From NCBI GenBank assembly GCA_947629665.1, contig CANREJ010000003.1:1-64000 (forward strand): a stretch of DNA of 64,000 nucleotides, given 5' to 3'. Source of the stretch: an uncultured Clostridia bacterium. GTDB lineage: Bacteria > Bacillota > Clostridia > Christensenellales > Borkfalkiaceae. Positions 20,193 through 29,481 of the stretch are shown here, one piece after another. The notes beneath the pieces were generated by a model that was not told the origin of the DNA, did not search any database, and saw only the letters and a program-made list of their open reading frames with translations. Each line of letters begins with the position of its first letter. Within the stretch, counting starts at the first letter, position 1. Both the position numbers and the translations under genes were made by a program.

Positions 20193-20222
20193 AATTTAGC
20201 TACACTGTTCCAAAACTTCGAC

Positions 20223-20900
20223 TTATTTTTCGTCGGAAACAATTATATTGTCATAACCGTTGATGTTCTTGCCGCCGTTGCTGGTAACCTCAACCGTCAT
20301 GCGGTGAAGTTCGCCGGTCTGAACGGTAACTTTGTACTCGCGGCCGATGGTGTTTAAAAACTGTTTTGCGGTTTCATATGTTTCCATAGTGGAACGGGAA
20401 GTAAGCGTATAGCTGAAGAATCCGCTTTCGTCCAAGGGAGAGCAACTTGCCCAGTTATCTGTATCGGCATAAGCGGTAACTTGGGTGGGAGCGCCGTTGG
20501 AGCCGCCGTACATTGCGAAAAATACTATTCTGGTAGGAGCGCTCAAATTGTAAACGGCAGTGCCCTCTTCGGAACTTTCGCCCGCGGTATATGTACCGTA
20601 CTGTATAACCGTTCTGTTACTGTTACCGGTCATCTGCGCAATAGCATAGAAAGCGTTGTACTCCATCTTGTAGGAGTTGTCGCTGTAAAGCTCAAGCGTG
20701 TATTCATGCTGATAGCCAAGTTGCATAGCTTCGGGCGACCCGCCGGAGGTGTTATGGTTGGTGGTATGGTATTCCTTATACGTACCCACAAGCTCGGCCT
20801 TCTTGTCTCCGCCGCATGCGGCAAATGCAATGCAGGCCAATACCGTTACGCAAGCTATTGCCGCAACAACGATAAGTTTTAAAATGTTTGACTTTTTCAT
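20223..20900 (-). CDS. Lipoprotein of unknown function
   Basis: Signal peptide with lipobox FAAC; 225 aa; no recognised fold. Confidence 0.7.
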   Translation of the reverse strand: MKKSNILKLIVVAAIACVTVLACIAFAACGGDKKAELVGTYKEYHTTNHNTSGGSPEAMQLGYQHEYTLELYSDNSYKMEYNAFYAIAQMTGNSNRTVIQYGTYTAGESSEEGTAVYNLSAPTRIVFFAMYGGSNGAPTQVTAYADTDNWASCSPLDESGFFSYTLTSRSTMETYETAKQFLNTIGREYKVTVQTGELHRMTVEVTSNGGKNINGYDNIIVSDEK

Positions 20901-20939
20901 AATGTTAAAAAACTCCTTAAAAAATTTTTTTGATTTTAT

Positions 20940-22331
20940 TTATTTTGCCGCAGGAGCCTTGAAAGCTACCTGTGCAAAGTTGAAGAGGTTGGTTATCCAA
21001 GTTGCATAGTTATGAGCCGTGCCGTTAACCTGAATAAATTCTATTCTGTCGCCGTGGGCTATATCCGAACCTTCGTTATTTGTCCAGCCCATAGCGTCCC
21101 TTATTTTAAGCATATTGGCGTCGGAACCCTGTGGACCTTCCTGCGAGCCGCAGCTTATGAATAAGTAGTTTACGGGATAGGTTGTAGCCTTAGCCTTCAT
21201 ATTGGCTAATTGAGCTTCGCCGGGCATAAATGCGCTTTCATATGCAAAATAAGATACATATTCAAGGGCGTTGCCGACTATACTGTTAACCGAACCGCCG
21301 CCGCGGGAAAGGCCGGTGTATGCAACGTGCCCTCTTGCCGCTTTGCAGGCGGTGAAGAATTCAGCGTCGTCCTCTTCGGTCAAGCCATGATTCTCTTCGT
21401 CGGCCATCTTATCCTTTATGGAAGAAGCGTCCGTATATGTGTTATACTTGGATACGATGGTGGGCATAAGGTGATACTTCCACTCTTTCCAGATTTCGGA
21501 GTCCTGCCCTTCGCCGCTTTGGCCTATGCCGAAGTCAAAGTCAACCTTGTCGCCTTCATCATCTGAAATATAGCCGCTGTAAACGTTCTGCTGTTCCCCT
21601 GTGCCGCCGACAAACTTGCTTACGTCGTCCCTTTCGTTAGCCGTCTTTGCTTCGCCGGTGTAGTATTGATACATAGTAACGCCGACGAATATGGTGTCCT
21701 CGCAGAGATCTTTCTCGGCAAGATAGTCAAGAACATTTTCCGTACCGTAACCATAGGTATAAGCAGATCTGTCGGCCTCATAGGAACCTTTACCGAACCA
21801 ATATCCCTCGTTGAGCTTATCGCCGTGCATCATGTACATTACGTTGTACTTTTTGGTAGTGTCCTCTTTGCTGTACCCGTAAGGCAGATATACCCAGCAT
21901 CTCTTGTAAATCCAGAGGGGAGAGCCGTCATATTTCTTGCCGTTTTTGTCCTGCTTGTCTTTGAATTTCTCCTCTACGCCGTATGCCCTTGTCTTGTACC
22001 ATACACATTCAACCGTGCCCTGTTGGGACTGCTCGGTAAGAAGTATGTCGGCAGACTTGTACATGGCGTCCTGCCTGAAACTGGTAGTCTGGTCGCACAT
22101 GGTGCACTTGCCGTCCACGAAGTTGTGGTGTTGCGTTGTACCGTCCGAGCCGGTAATTACATGGGTAATTTGGTCGTGCGTTTTAGTGGTTGCTGGGGGA
22201 GTTGTTCCGCCGCCGCCACCATTGCCGCCGCCACCATTGCCGCCGTTATCGCCGCCGCAAGCGGCAAAGGTTACCGCAAGCGCGCCTACCGCAAGCAAAG
22301 AACCCAAAGTCTTGAAAATCTTTTTGTTCAT
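20940..22331 (-). CDS. Surface esterase lipoprotein (CE1/esterase D-like)
   Basis: Lipobox FAACGGDNGGNGGGGNGGGGG; YLPYGYSKEDTTKKYNVMYMMHG; GLSRGGGSV nucleophile elbow; C-terminal HNYATW. Confidence 0.8.
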   Translation of the reverse strand: MNKKIFKTLGSLLAVGALAVTFAACGGDNGGNGGGGNGGGGGTTPPATTKTHDQITHVITGSDGTTQHHNFVDGKCTMCDQTTSFRQDAMYKSADILLTEQSQQGTVECVWYKTRAYGVEEKFKDKQDKNGKKYDGSPLWIYKRCWVYLPYGYSKEDTTKKYNVMYMMHGDKLNEGYWFGKGSYEADRSAYTYGYGTENVLDYLAEKDLCEDTIFVGVTMYQYYTGEAKTANERDDVSKFVGGTGEQQNVYSGYISDDEGDKVDFDFGIGQSGEGQDSEIWKEWKYHLMPTIVSKYNTYTDASSIKDKMADEENHGLTEEDDAEFFTACKAARGHVAYTGLSRGGGSVNSIVGNALEYVSYFAYESAFMPGEAQLANMKAKATTYPVNYLFISCGSQEGPQGSDANMLKIRDAMGWTNNEGSDIAHGDRIEFIQVNGTAHNYATWITNLFNFAQVAFKAPAAK

Positions 22332-22399
22332 TTTAAATTTCTCCTTATAATTTTTTTATAAATTTGATAATTTATAGCCTTTTGTACTCTGCGATTAAA

Positions 22400-22429
22400 A
22401 TAATATCATTACCCCCCCCCGTGAGTAAA
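22400..22429 (-). promoter_or_regulatory. Predicted sigma-A promoter with a G9 (C9 on +) homopolymer in the spacer
   Basis: Minus strand TTTACT-cac-GGGGGGGGG-taatga-TATTAT: 18-bp spacer, extended -10 TGaTATTAT; SD aaggag before ATG at 22331. Confidence 0.6.
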
Positions 22430-22443
22430 TTGCTTTTTTAACC

Positions 22444-22499
22444 AAAATGTTGCATTTTTTTATGAATAAAATTCACAATGTTTTGTAACAAATAACATT
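22444..22499. promoter_or_regulatory. Two dyad elements in divergent intergenic region
   Basis: AAAATG-TTG-CATTTT (22444-22458) and AATGTT-N11-AACATT (22477-22499). Confidence 0.35.
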
Positions 22500-22565
22500 T
22501 AAATTAAAATTGCCACACTATTCGTCCAAATAATAATTAAAAATTAAACATTCAATAAAAAACCC

Positions 22566-22594
22566 TTTACATTTCACATAAGGCATGATAAAAT
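22566..22594 (+). promoter_or_regulatory. Predicted sigma-A promoter for AraC/GH39 regulator
   Basis: TTTACA-17 bp-TAAAAT, only 6 nt before ATG at 22601. Confidence 0.6.
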
Positions 22595-22600
22595 ATAGCC

Positions 22601-25027
22601 ATGGATACATTGGTACACATTCCGCCGATTAAAATTTCATTGATAAGGGATAGAGTCCTACCTATTTATCCGAGCGAAAACATAACGGTATTGCTGAATC
22701 TGCGCGGCCATTCGAGGATTACTTTAAACAGCTTTCCCGTATCTCTTGCTCCGAACGACATACTCGCCGTCAATCCGCAGGATTTATGTACGGTGAGATG
22801 CCCGGACGCACTCACTCTCGCCGTTACGGTAGACCGGTCCCTTTTAAATCTTGATGCAAAGTATAAATCCATATACTTTGATTGCAACTCGTCAAAAAAC
22901 AATACAAAAGATATATTTTTACCGCTACGGGCAAGCATAATCAAAACCGTTAAACTTAAAACCACCTTGACGCAGGCTAAGGCTTATTCTTTTGCATATG
23001 AGATTTTTGACGAGCTGGTTGAAAATTTTTCAAGCGCTGCCGCATTGGCAAAAATCAAAAGCTCCAAAATAAACGAAATCGTCGACTTTATTGAGAAAAA
23101 CTACGGCGACAATCTTTTGCTTAACGATATTGCGGACCGGTTCCATATGTCCGTCCCCTACCTTTCCAAACTCTTTAAAGAAAGCGTAGGAAAGACTTTT
23201 GCGGATTTTTATGATGAGCTACGTATTAATCATTCGATGTACGACCTGACCGAAACGAACGAAAATATAGTTGATATTGCCTACAAGCACGGTTTCCCCA
23301 ATAATCACGCCTATATCCGCGCTTTTAAAAAAGTTATGCATGCGTTGCCAAACGAAACGAGAAAACAGCACGGCGCAATGCGGATTCAGACGATTCAGGA
23401 CGACAAAGAACTGAACGGTATAATTGATTCATTGGGGATAGAACAGCTTTCCCCGTGCGACGGTGATGAATTTTTTATTAACGTAGATTACACCGCAGAA
23501 AGCAAGTTGGTTCTTGACAGCAATCCTTCCAGCGAAATTTTGGGGATAGGCCCGGCGACGGACGTATTGCTTAGAGACATTCAGTCGATTATAAAAGATG
23601 TTCAAAACACTTTTCCCTTCCGGTATGCGTACATAAGGGGCATTTTCAGCGACGCACTCTCCTTTTGTTCGCGCGATATAAACGGACGGTTGCAATTCAA
23701 ATACACGATGATTGACGAGGTTTTGGATTTTTTGCTTTCTGTAAAACTGAGACCCGTGTTGTCATTTACCTACATGCCCAAAGCATTAACAAGGGATAAA
23801 AGCGTTGTCTTTCAGGACGGGTATTATATCTGCGAGCCTGCGCACTACGACGAGTGGCACCAGCTTATAACAAATTTTTTGAACCATGTAATATCACGCT
23901 ACGGAATTGCAGAGATTTCCAAATGGATTTATTTGCCGTGGGTACAGCTTGACTCGAACAATAAACATTTGGGATTTACCGACGAGCTGTCGTTCTTCCT
24001 GTTCTATAAAACTTCCTATACCGCAGTAAAAGAAATCTCGGAAGATTTGATAGTATCTTCACCCGAAATTTACCCTTCACTGAATATGGGATATCTTAAA
24101 AATTATTTGCAATGGAGCAAATACAACAACTGCTTCCCCGACCTTCTGTCGATAAAATTTTTCCCGAATATAAACTGGAAAGTAATAGAGGTAAAGGACA
24201 ACCCCGACATGGCTTACAGGGAAATTATCGACAACGAAATTTCTTCCGATGCGAGCCTGATGAACAGATTGCTGAATAACCTGCAAAACTTTCTGAACGA
24301 CAACGGGTATATGCTTGATATTTACGTTATGGCGTTTAACTACACCATTACCGATTCCCATCCCGTTCTCGATACACAATTTTCGGCAAACTACTATCTT
24401 AAAAATTATAATGAAAACCTGCATTTGCTGAAATCGCTCTGCTATTGGAAGTTAAGCGACGGCGACGAGGCAGACCGCGCGCCCTCTTTATTTTTCGGCT
24501 CGACGGGAATGTATCTCAAAAACGGTATACCCAAAGGCACGGCGCAGGCGTTGCGTTATCTATCGTATATCCAGCGGTATATAACGGACAGGGGCGACGG
24601 CTATATATTGTCGACGCGCGGAGAACAGTCGGATTATTACCGTCTGTTGCTGTATAATTACGAACACCCGGCGTCGGCAAAAGCAGAGGTTTTAAAAAGC
24701 CCCGAGTTTGATCCTTATTCTCTTTTCGAAAAAAGAAAAAAGCGGATAGTGCATTTTAAAATACATAACCTGCCCTATTCGCATGCTACGGTGAAGATGT
24801 TTATAATGGATTCGGAACACGGTTGCCCGTATGCCAAATGGATATCGATGGGTAAACCGCACCTCGACTATTATTCCGACAACGCCAGCGTTATATTCGA
24901 TATATTGGAAGCGTCTTCGGTACCCGATCTTAAAATTTTCGACGTGCCTGTTATAAACGGTGTGCTGTCTTTAAATTTCAACCTTGAACTGTTTGATATC
25001 GAAACAGTAGAGATAATTCTGGACTGA
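22601..25027 (+). CDS. AraC-family transcriptional regulator with C-terminal GH39-like domain
   Basis: HTH: NEIVDFIEKNYGDNLLLNDIADRFHMSVPYLSKLFKESVGKTFADF...IAYKHGFPNNHAYIRAFKK; GH39-like C-terminal 450 aa. Confidence 0.88.
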   Translation: MDTLVHIPPIKISLIRDRVLPIYPSENITVLLNLRGHSRITLNSFPVSLAPNDILAVNPQDLCTVRCPDALTLAVTVDRSLLNLDAKYKSIYFDCNSSKNNTKDIFLPLRASIIKTVKLKTTLTQAKAYSFAYEIFDELVENFSSAAALAKIKSSKINEIVDFIEKNYGDNLLLNDIADRFHMSVPYLSKLFKESVGKTFADFYDELRINHSMYDLTETNENIVDIAYKHGFPNNHAYIRAFKKVMHALPNETRKQHGAMRIQTIQDDKELNGIIDSLGIEQLSPCDGDEFFINVDYTAESKLVLDSNPSSEILGIGPATDVLLRDIQSIIKDVQNTFPFRYAYIRGIFSDALSFCSRDINGRLQFKYTMIDEVLDFLLSVKLRPVLSFTYMPKALTRDKSVVFQDGYYICEPAHYDEWHQLITNFLNHVISRYGIAEISKWIYLPWVQLDSNNKHLGFTDELSFFLFYKTSYTAVKEISEDLIVSSPEIYPSLNMGYLKNYLQWSKYNNCFPDLLSIKFFPNINWKVIEVKDNPDMAYREIIDNEISSDASLMNRLLNNLQNFLNDNGYMLDIYVMAFNYTITDSHPVLDTQFSANYYLKNYNENLHLLKSLCYWKLSDGDEADRAPSLFFGSTGMYLKNGIPKGTAQALRYLSYIQRYITDRGDGYILSTRGEQSDYYRLLLYNYEHPASAKAEVLKSPEFDPYSLFEKRKKRIVHFKIHNLPYSHATVKMFIMDSEHGCPYAKWISMGKPHLDYYSDNASVIFDILEASSVPDLKIFDVPVINGVLSLNFNLELFDIETVEIILD

Positions 25028-25054
25028 AAACCACTGAAAATACGACATGTAAAT

Positions 25055-25076
25055 GTGAATTATTATAATAATTCAC
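25055..25076. repeat. 22-bp perfect palindrome GTGAATTATTATAATAATTCAC
   Basis: Direct reading; equals its own reverse complement. Confidence 0.9.
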
Positions 25077-25088
25077 CCACCTTAAAGA

Positions 25089-25126
25089 AAAAAGAGCCAG
25101 GCACAAAAGCTTGACTCTTTTATTAT
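25089..25126 (+). terminator. Rho-independent terminator after AraC regulator
   Basis: aaagagccaggc-acaaaa-gcttgactcttt with G-U pairs, followed by tattatatt. Confidence 0.6.
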
Positions 25127-25167
25127 ATTGAGTGTTTAATTTCACAGAAATTCGGGTTGCTTTGACG

Positions 25168-26433
25168 TTAATTTTTTATTTGTCCATTGTTTTCCCTTGC
25201 CGTGGCAAGCATGAGCTTTATACGGTTTTCCTGGTTTACCTTCGTTGCCGAGGGGTCGTAGTCCACCGCAACTATGTTTTCGTCTTTATACAACTCCTTT
25301 AAGGTGCGGATTGCGCCCTTGCCCGCTATGTGGTTGGGCAGGCATCCAAAAGGTTGGGTGCAGACTATGTTGGGCACTCCCGTTTCGGCAAGAGCCGCCA
25401 TTTCCGCCGGAATAAGCCAGCCTTCGCCCATTTTTACGCCCTGGTTGAGAACTTTATCGGCGCATCGGCGGAGATGCTCAAAGTCGTGGACGGGCATAAA
25501 CGTGCCCTCTTTTTGAAATTCCTTGATTATATTTTTTTGCATGCGGTGGACAAATTTATAAACGACGTTATATATAAATGCTTTGAATTTGCTGTGGCCG
25601 TAGAGCTTGCCGTCGTTTACTACGTTTACCATGCAATATAACACAAAATCCAAAAGGGCGGGAACTACCGGCTCGCAATTTTCCGAAAGTAAAAATTTTT
25701 CCAAATCGTTGTTGCCGAGGCGGGAGTATTTTACGTAAATTTCGCCCACTATTCCCACCTTTACTTTTTGCTCTTTTTTGCGCCCGATTCCGGCAAATAT
25801 GTCTATGAGCCGCCTGTTGATTTTTTTGTATTTGGAATAGCCGCCGTTTTTGAACTTGTCCACAACATAGCTCACGGCTTTGTCGCGGGCGCTGTCCGCC
25901 GCGCCCGGCTCCTCTTCGTACGGCTTGGTTTGGTTGTAGCACCACATTATAGTGTCGCCGTAGACTATGGAATAGGCAAGTTTGATAAACAGTTTGGTAC
26001 TTATTTCAAAGGAGCTGTCCTTTTCCAGCCCCGAAAAATTGACCGAAACTACGGGCACCTGCGGGAACTCCGTTTTTATTGCCTTGCGGATTAAGGGCAT
26101 ATAGTTGGAGGCGCGGCAACCGCCGCCCGTCTGCGTTATCATGAGCGCAGTGCGGTTCAAATCGTAATTCCCGCTCTTTAAGGCGTTGATATACTGCCCC
26201 ACCACGCAAAGGCAGGGATAGCACGTGTCGTTGTGGACGTGCTTTAAGCCCTCGTCTATCACCGCACGGCTCTCGTTTTTGAGCACTTCGATATCATATC
26301 CCTCTAACTTTAAAACTTCCTGTATTATGAGGAAGTGCCAGGGGAGCATATCGGGCACGAGAATTTTATATGTGGATTTCATAGACTTGTCCCACTTGGG
26401 ATAGTCGTTTGTGTAGTCGCGTATTTCTTCCAT
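25168..26433 (-). CDS. 2-hydroxyacyl-CoA dehydratase activase-related protein, C-terminal (COG3581/DUF2229-type) part
   Basis: YKILVPDMLPWHFLIIQEVLKLEGYDIEVLKN...NDTCYPCLCVVGQ...TQTGGGCRASNY...QPFGCLPNHIAGKG. Confidence 0.85.
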   Translation of the reverse strand: MEEIRDYTNDYPKWDKSMKSTYKILVPDMLPWHFLIIQEVLKLEGYDIEVLKNESRAVIDEGLKHVHNDTCYPCLCVVGQYINALKSGNYDLNRTALMITQTGGGCRASNYMPLIRKAIKTEFPQVPVVSVNFSGLEKDSSFEISTKLFIKLAYSIVYGDTIMWCYNQTKPYEEEPGAADSARDKAVSYVVDKFKNGGYSKYKKINRRLIDIFAGIGRKKEQKVKVGIVGEIYVKYSRLGNNDLEKFLLSENCEPVVPALLDFVLYCMVNVVNDGKLYGHSKFKAFIYNVVYKFVHRMQKNIIKEFQKEGTFMPVHDFEHLRRCADKVLNQGVKMGEGWLIPAEMAALAETGVPNIVCTQPFGCLPNHIAGKGAIRTLKELYKDENIVAVDYDPSATKVNQENRIKLMLATARENNGQIKN

Positions 26434-26435
26434 GG

Positions 26436-29357
26436 TTATTTGTGCTTTTCCGCCTCCTCTATTGCCGCAAGCATGCTGCGAAGGCGGATTTTTACTACGC
26501 CGAGGTTGTTGATTTCGTCTATTTTAATCTGCGTGTAGAGCTTGCCGTTCTTTTCCATTATGGAGCGGACTTCGTCGGTTGTGATTGCGTCCAGCCCGCA
26601 ACCGAAGGACACGAGTTGGACAAGGTTTACGTTTTTGCGCGAGCAGGCAAAGTTTGCCGCCCTGTACAGTCTGGCATGGTATGTCCACTGGTTGAGAACA
26701 TTGACCTTTACAATCTCGCTCTTTTCAAATATGCTGTCCTCGGAGAGTACGGCAAGGTTAAGCGAGGTGAGAAGTTTGTTTATGCCGTGGTTGATTTCGG
26801 GGTCCAGATGATAGGGTCTGCCCGCCAAAACTATTATCTGCTTGCCCGTTTCGGTGGCCTTCCATAAAATTTCGTCGGCCTTATCCTTAACGTCGGCATG
26901 ATAGCTTTGAAGGCGCTCGAAGCCCTCCTTTAAGGCGTTTTGTATCTGTTTTTTTGTAAAACGATATTTTTTGAACACCGCGTGCAGTTTGTTCACGGTG
27001 GACTTTTCCATATTCAAATCTATGTAGGGCATTATAAAGTTTTTATCGGTCAAACGCTCGTTGTTTGCCTTTAAAAGCTCCGGATAATACGCCACAACGG
27101 GGCAGTTATAGTGGTTTGTGGAACAGTGTTCGTCGATATTGTAACTTTCGCAGGGCATGAAGATAAAGTCTACGCCCATATCCAACAGGCTCTCTATATG
27201 CCCGTGCATGAGTTTGGCGGGATAGCACGCCGTGTCCGACGCCACTGTATGCTGACCCTTGAAATAGAGGTTGCGGGAGGATTTTTCGGATAATACCACC
27301 TGAAAACCAAGACTTTCAAAGAAGCCCGCCCACAGTGGAAGTTGCTCGTACATGCCGAGTTGCAACGGTATTCCCACCCTGCCCATTTTGCCGGGGTTGC
27401 CGTGTATGCTGTCTATAAGCCTTGACTGCTTGTAGGAGTAGATATCGTACTCGGTGGAAACGGGCTTTAAACCCGCGCCGCGTTCGCACTTGTTGCCCGA
27501 AACGTACTTTCTGCCGTCGTTGAAGCGTATAAAGTTTACGCTGCAATTGGAAGTGCAACCGTGGCAATTTGCCGACTGCGAAGTATATGTAAAGTTTTCA
27601 AGCTCTTCCAAAGAGAGCGTTGAACTTTCGCCCTGCATATTTTCCATGGCGTACAGAGCCGCGCCGAAGGCGCCCATAAGCCCAGCTATGCCCGGACGTA
27701 TAACGTTTTTGCCCGTTTCCAGTTCAAACGAGCGGAGTACGGCGTCGTTTAAAAATGTGCCGCCCTGCACCACTATGTTCTGGCCGAGTTCGTCTGCGCT
27801 GGACGCGCGGATTACTTTGTATATTGCGTTTTTGACTATCGACGACGAAAGCCCGGCGGAAATATCGTCCACTCCCGCGCCCTCTTTTTGCGCCTGCTTT
27901 ACCGCGCTGTTCATAAACACGGTACAGCGCGAGCCAAGCTCCACGGGATGTTTGGCGTACAAGCCCTCCTGCGAGAACTTATCTATTTCCATGCCCATGG
28001 CGCGGGCAAATGTCTGGATAAACGAACCGCAACCAGAAGAACATGCCTCGTTGAGCATTATGGAGTCGATTGCGCCGTGCTTGATTTTAAAGCACTTTAT
28101 ATCCTGACCGCCTATATCTATAATAAAATCCACTTTGGGGTTGAAATGTAGGGCGGCCTTGAAGTGGGCAACCGTTTCAACTATGCCGAAGTCGGCCTTT
28201 ATTGCGCTCTTTATGAGGTCCTCGCCGTAGCCCGTAACCGCACTGCCCGCAATATGTACCCTGCCGCCGCCGAGCTTGATGAACTCTTTGAGCCTGCTTA
28301 TGACAATATCGAGGGGCTGGCCGTTGTTGGATTGGTAGTGAGACCACAAAATTTTGAAGTCGGGCGTGATTGCCATGAGCTTGGTCGTTGTGGAGCCGGA
28401 GTCAATGCCTATGTAGCAGTCGCCCGTGTAGGTGGCTATGTCGGTAAATTGCAAATCGGTGGCGCGGTGGCGTTTTACAAAATCGGCGTACTCCTCCTTG
28501 CTGTCGAAGAGGGGTTTGCCCGTTATTATATCGTCGCTACCCTTTGCCGCGGAAATTTTTGCAATGACGGAATTTATATCTTCCGCCTCCACGTTTTTTG
28601 CATAGAGCGCCGCGCCTATGGACATAAAACAGGGGGCGTTTTCGGGAAAGATTGCGTCCTCATCGGCAAGGTGCAGGGTTGTTTTAAAGGCCTTGCGCAG
28701 ACCCTTTAAAAAATAGAGAGGACCGCCCAAAAACAGCACCCGTCCCTTTATTTTGCGCCCCTGCGCCAATCCGGATACCGTTTGGTCAACAACCGCCTGG
28801 AAAATAGAGGCGGAAATGTCCTCCTTTTTTGCACCCTGGTTTAAAAGGGGCTGGATATCCGATTTTGCAAACACGCCGCAACGGGAGGCTATTGGATAGG
28901 TCTTTTCGGCTTTGAGCGCCAGATTGTCCATCTCCTCAACGGTGATATTCAAAAGGGTTGCCATTTGGTCGATAAACGCGCCCGTGCCGCCTGCGCAACT
29001 GCCGTTCATGCGCTGTTCGGTGCCGCCCGTAACGAATATTATTTTGGCGTCCTCGCCGCCGAGTTCTACGGCGACGTCCGTTTGGGGATAGTATTTGCGT
29101 ATAGCAATAAACGCAGCCTGCACCTCCTGCACGAAGGCGACGTTGCTGCGCTGGGAAAGCCCCAGACCTGCGCTGCCGGTTATGGCTACCGAATATTCGC
29201 CGGGAAACTGTTTGCCGATTTTAGTGAGTTCGGCCAAAACCGTTTCCTTGACGCGCGAAAAATGGCGCACGTAGGAGCTGTATATTATATTTTCTCCGTC
29301 GATGACCGCCGCCTTTACGGTGGTGGAACCGACGTCTATTCCTAAAAGTTTGGGCAT
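26436..29357 (-). CDS. CoA-substrate-specific enzyme activase (BadF/BadG/HgdC ATPase, tandem) with DUF2229-like domain
   Basis: LLGIDVGSTTVKAAVIDG; GSCAGGTGAFIDQMA; second copy YIGIDSGSTTTKLMAI, NEACSSGCGSFIQTFA. Confidence 0.9.
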   Translation of the reverse strand: MPKLLGIDVGSTTVKAAVIDGENIIYSSYVRHFSRVKETVLAELTKIGKQFPGEYSVAITGSAGLGLSQRSNVAFVQEVQAAFIAIRKYYPQTDVAVELGGEDAKIIFVTGGTEQRMNGSCAGGTGAFIDQMATLLNITVEEMDNLALKAEKTYPIASRCGVFAKSDIQPLLNQGAKKEDISASIFQAVVDQTVSGLAQGRKIKGRVLFLGGPLYFLKGLRKAFKTTLHLADEDAIFPENAPCFMSIGAALYAKNVEAEDINSVIAKISAAKGSDDIITGKPLFDSKEEYADFVKRHRATDLQFTDIATYTGDCYIGIDSGSTTTKLMAITPDFKILWSHYQSNNGQPLDIVISRLKEFIKLGGGRVHIAGSAVTGYGEDLIKSAIKADFGIVETVAHFKAALHFNPKVDFIIDIGGQDIKCFKIKHGAIDSIMLNEACSSGCGSFIQTFARAMGMEIDKFSQEGLYAKHPVELGSRCTVFMNSAVKQAQKEGAGVDDISAGLSSSIVKNAIYKVIRASSADELGQNIVVQGGTFLNDAVLRSFELETGKNVIRPGIAGLMGAFGAALYAMENMQGESSTLSLEELENFTYTSQSANCHGCTSNCSVNFIRFNDGRKYVSGNKCERGAGLKPVSTEYDIYSYKQSRLIDSIHGNPGKMGRVGIPLQLGMYEQLPLWAGFFESLGFQVVLSEKSSRNLYFKGQHTVASDTACYPAKLMHGHIESLLDMGVDFIFMPCESYNIDEHCSTNHYNCPVVAYYPELLKANNERLTDKNFIMPYIDLNMEKSTVNKLHAVFKKYRFTKKQIQNALKEGFERLQSYHADVKDKADEILWKATETGKQIIVLAGRPYHLDPEINHGINKLLTSLNLAVLSEDSIFEKSEIVKVNVLNQWTYHARLYRAANFACSRKNVNLVQLVSFGCGLDAITTDEVRSIMEKNGKLYTQIKIDEINNLGVVKIRLRSMLAAIEEAEKHK

Positions 29358-29481
29358 GATTTATTCCGTTTTATAAAATGTCGAAAATAATTATAGCATA
29401 TAGTTGAGGCTTTTTACAAATTTATAAAGCGGTATTTTTTGTGAAAATATACAATTTTTTCAATTTATTCATTTCGGCGTT

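Noticed and set aside
22332-22600. Riboswitch in the AraC/esterase intergenic region or elsewhere
   Set aside because: No recognisable conserved core (T-box, SAM, TPP, glmS, etc.) was seen; AT-rich sequence is explained by promoters and dyads.
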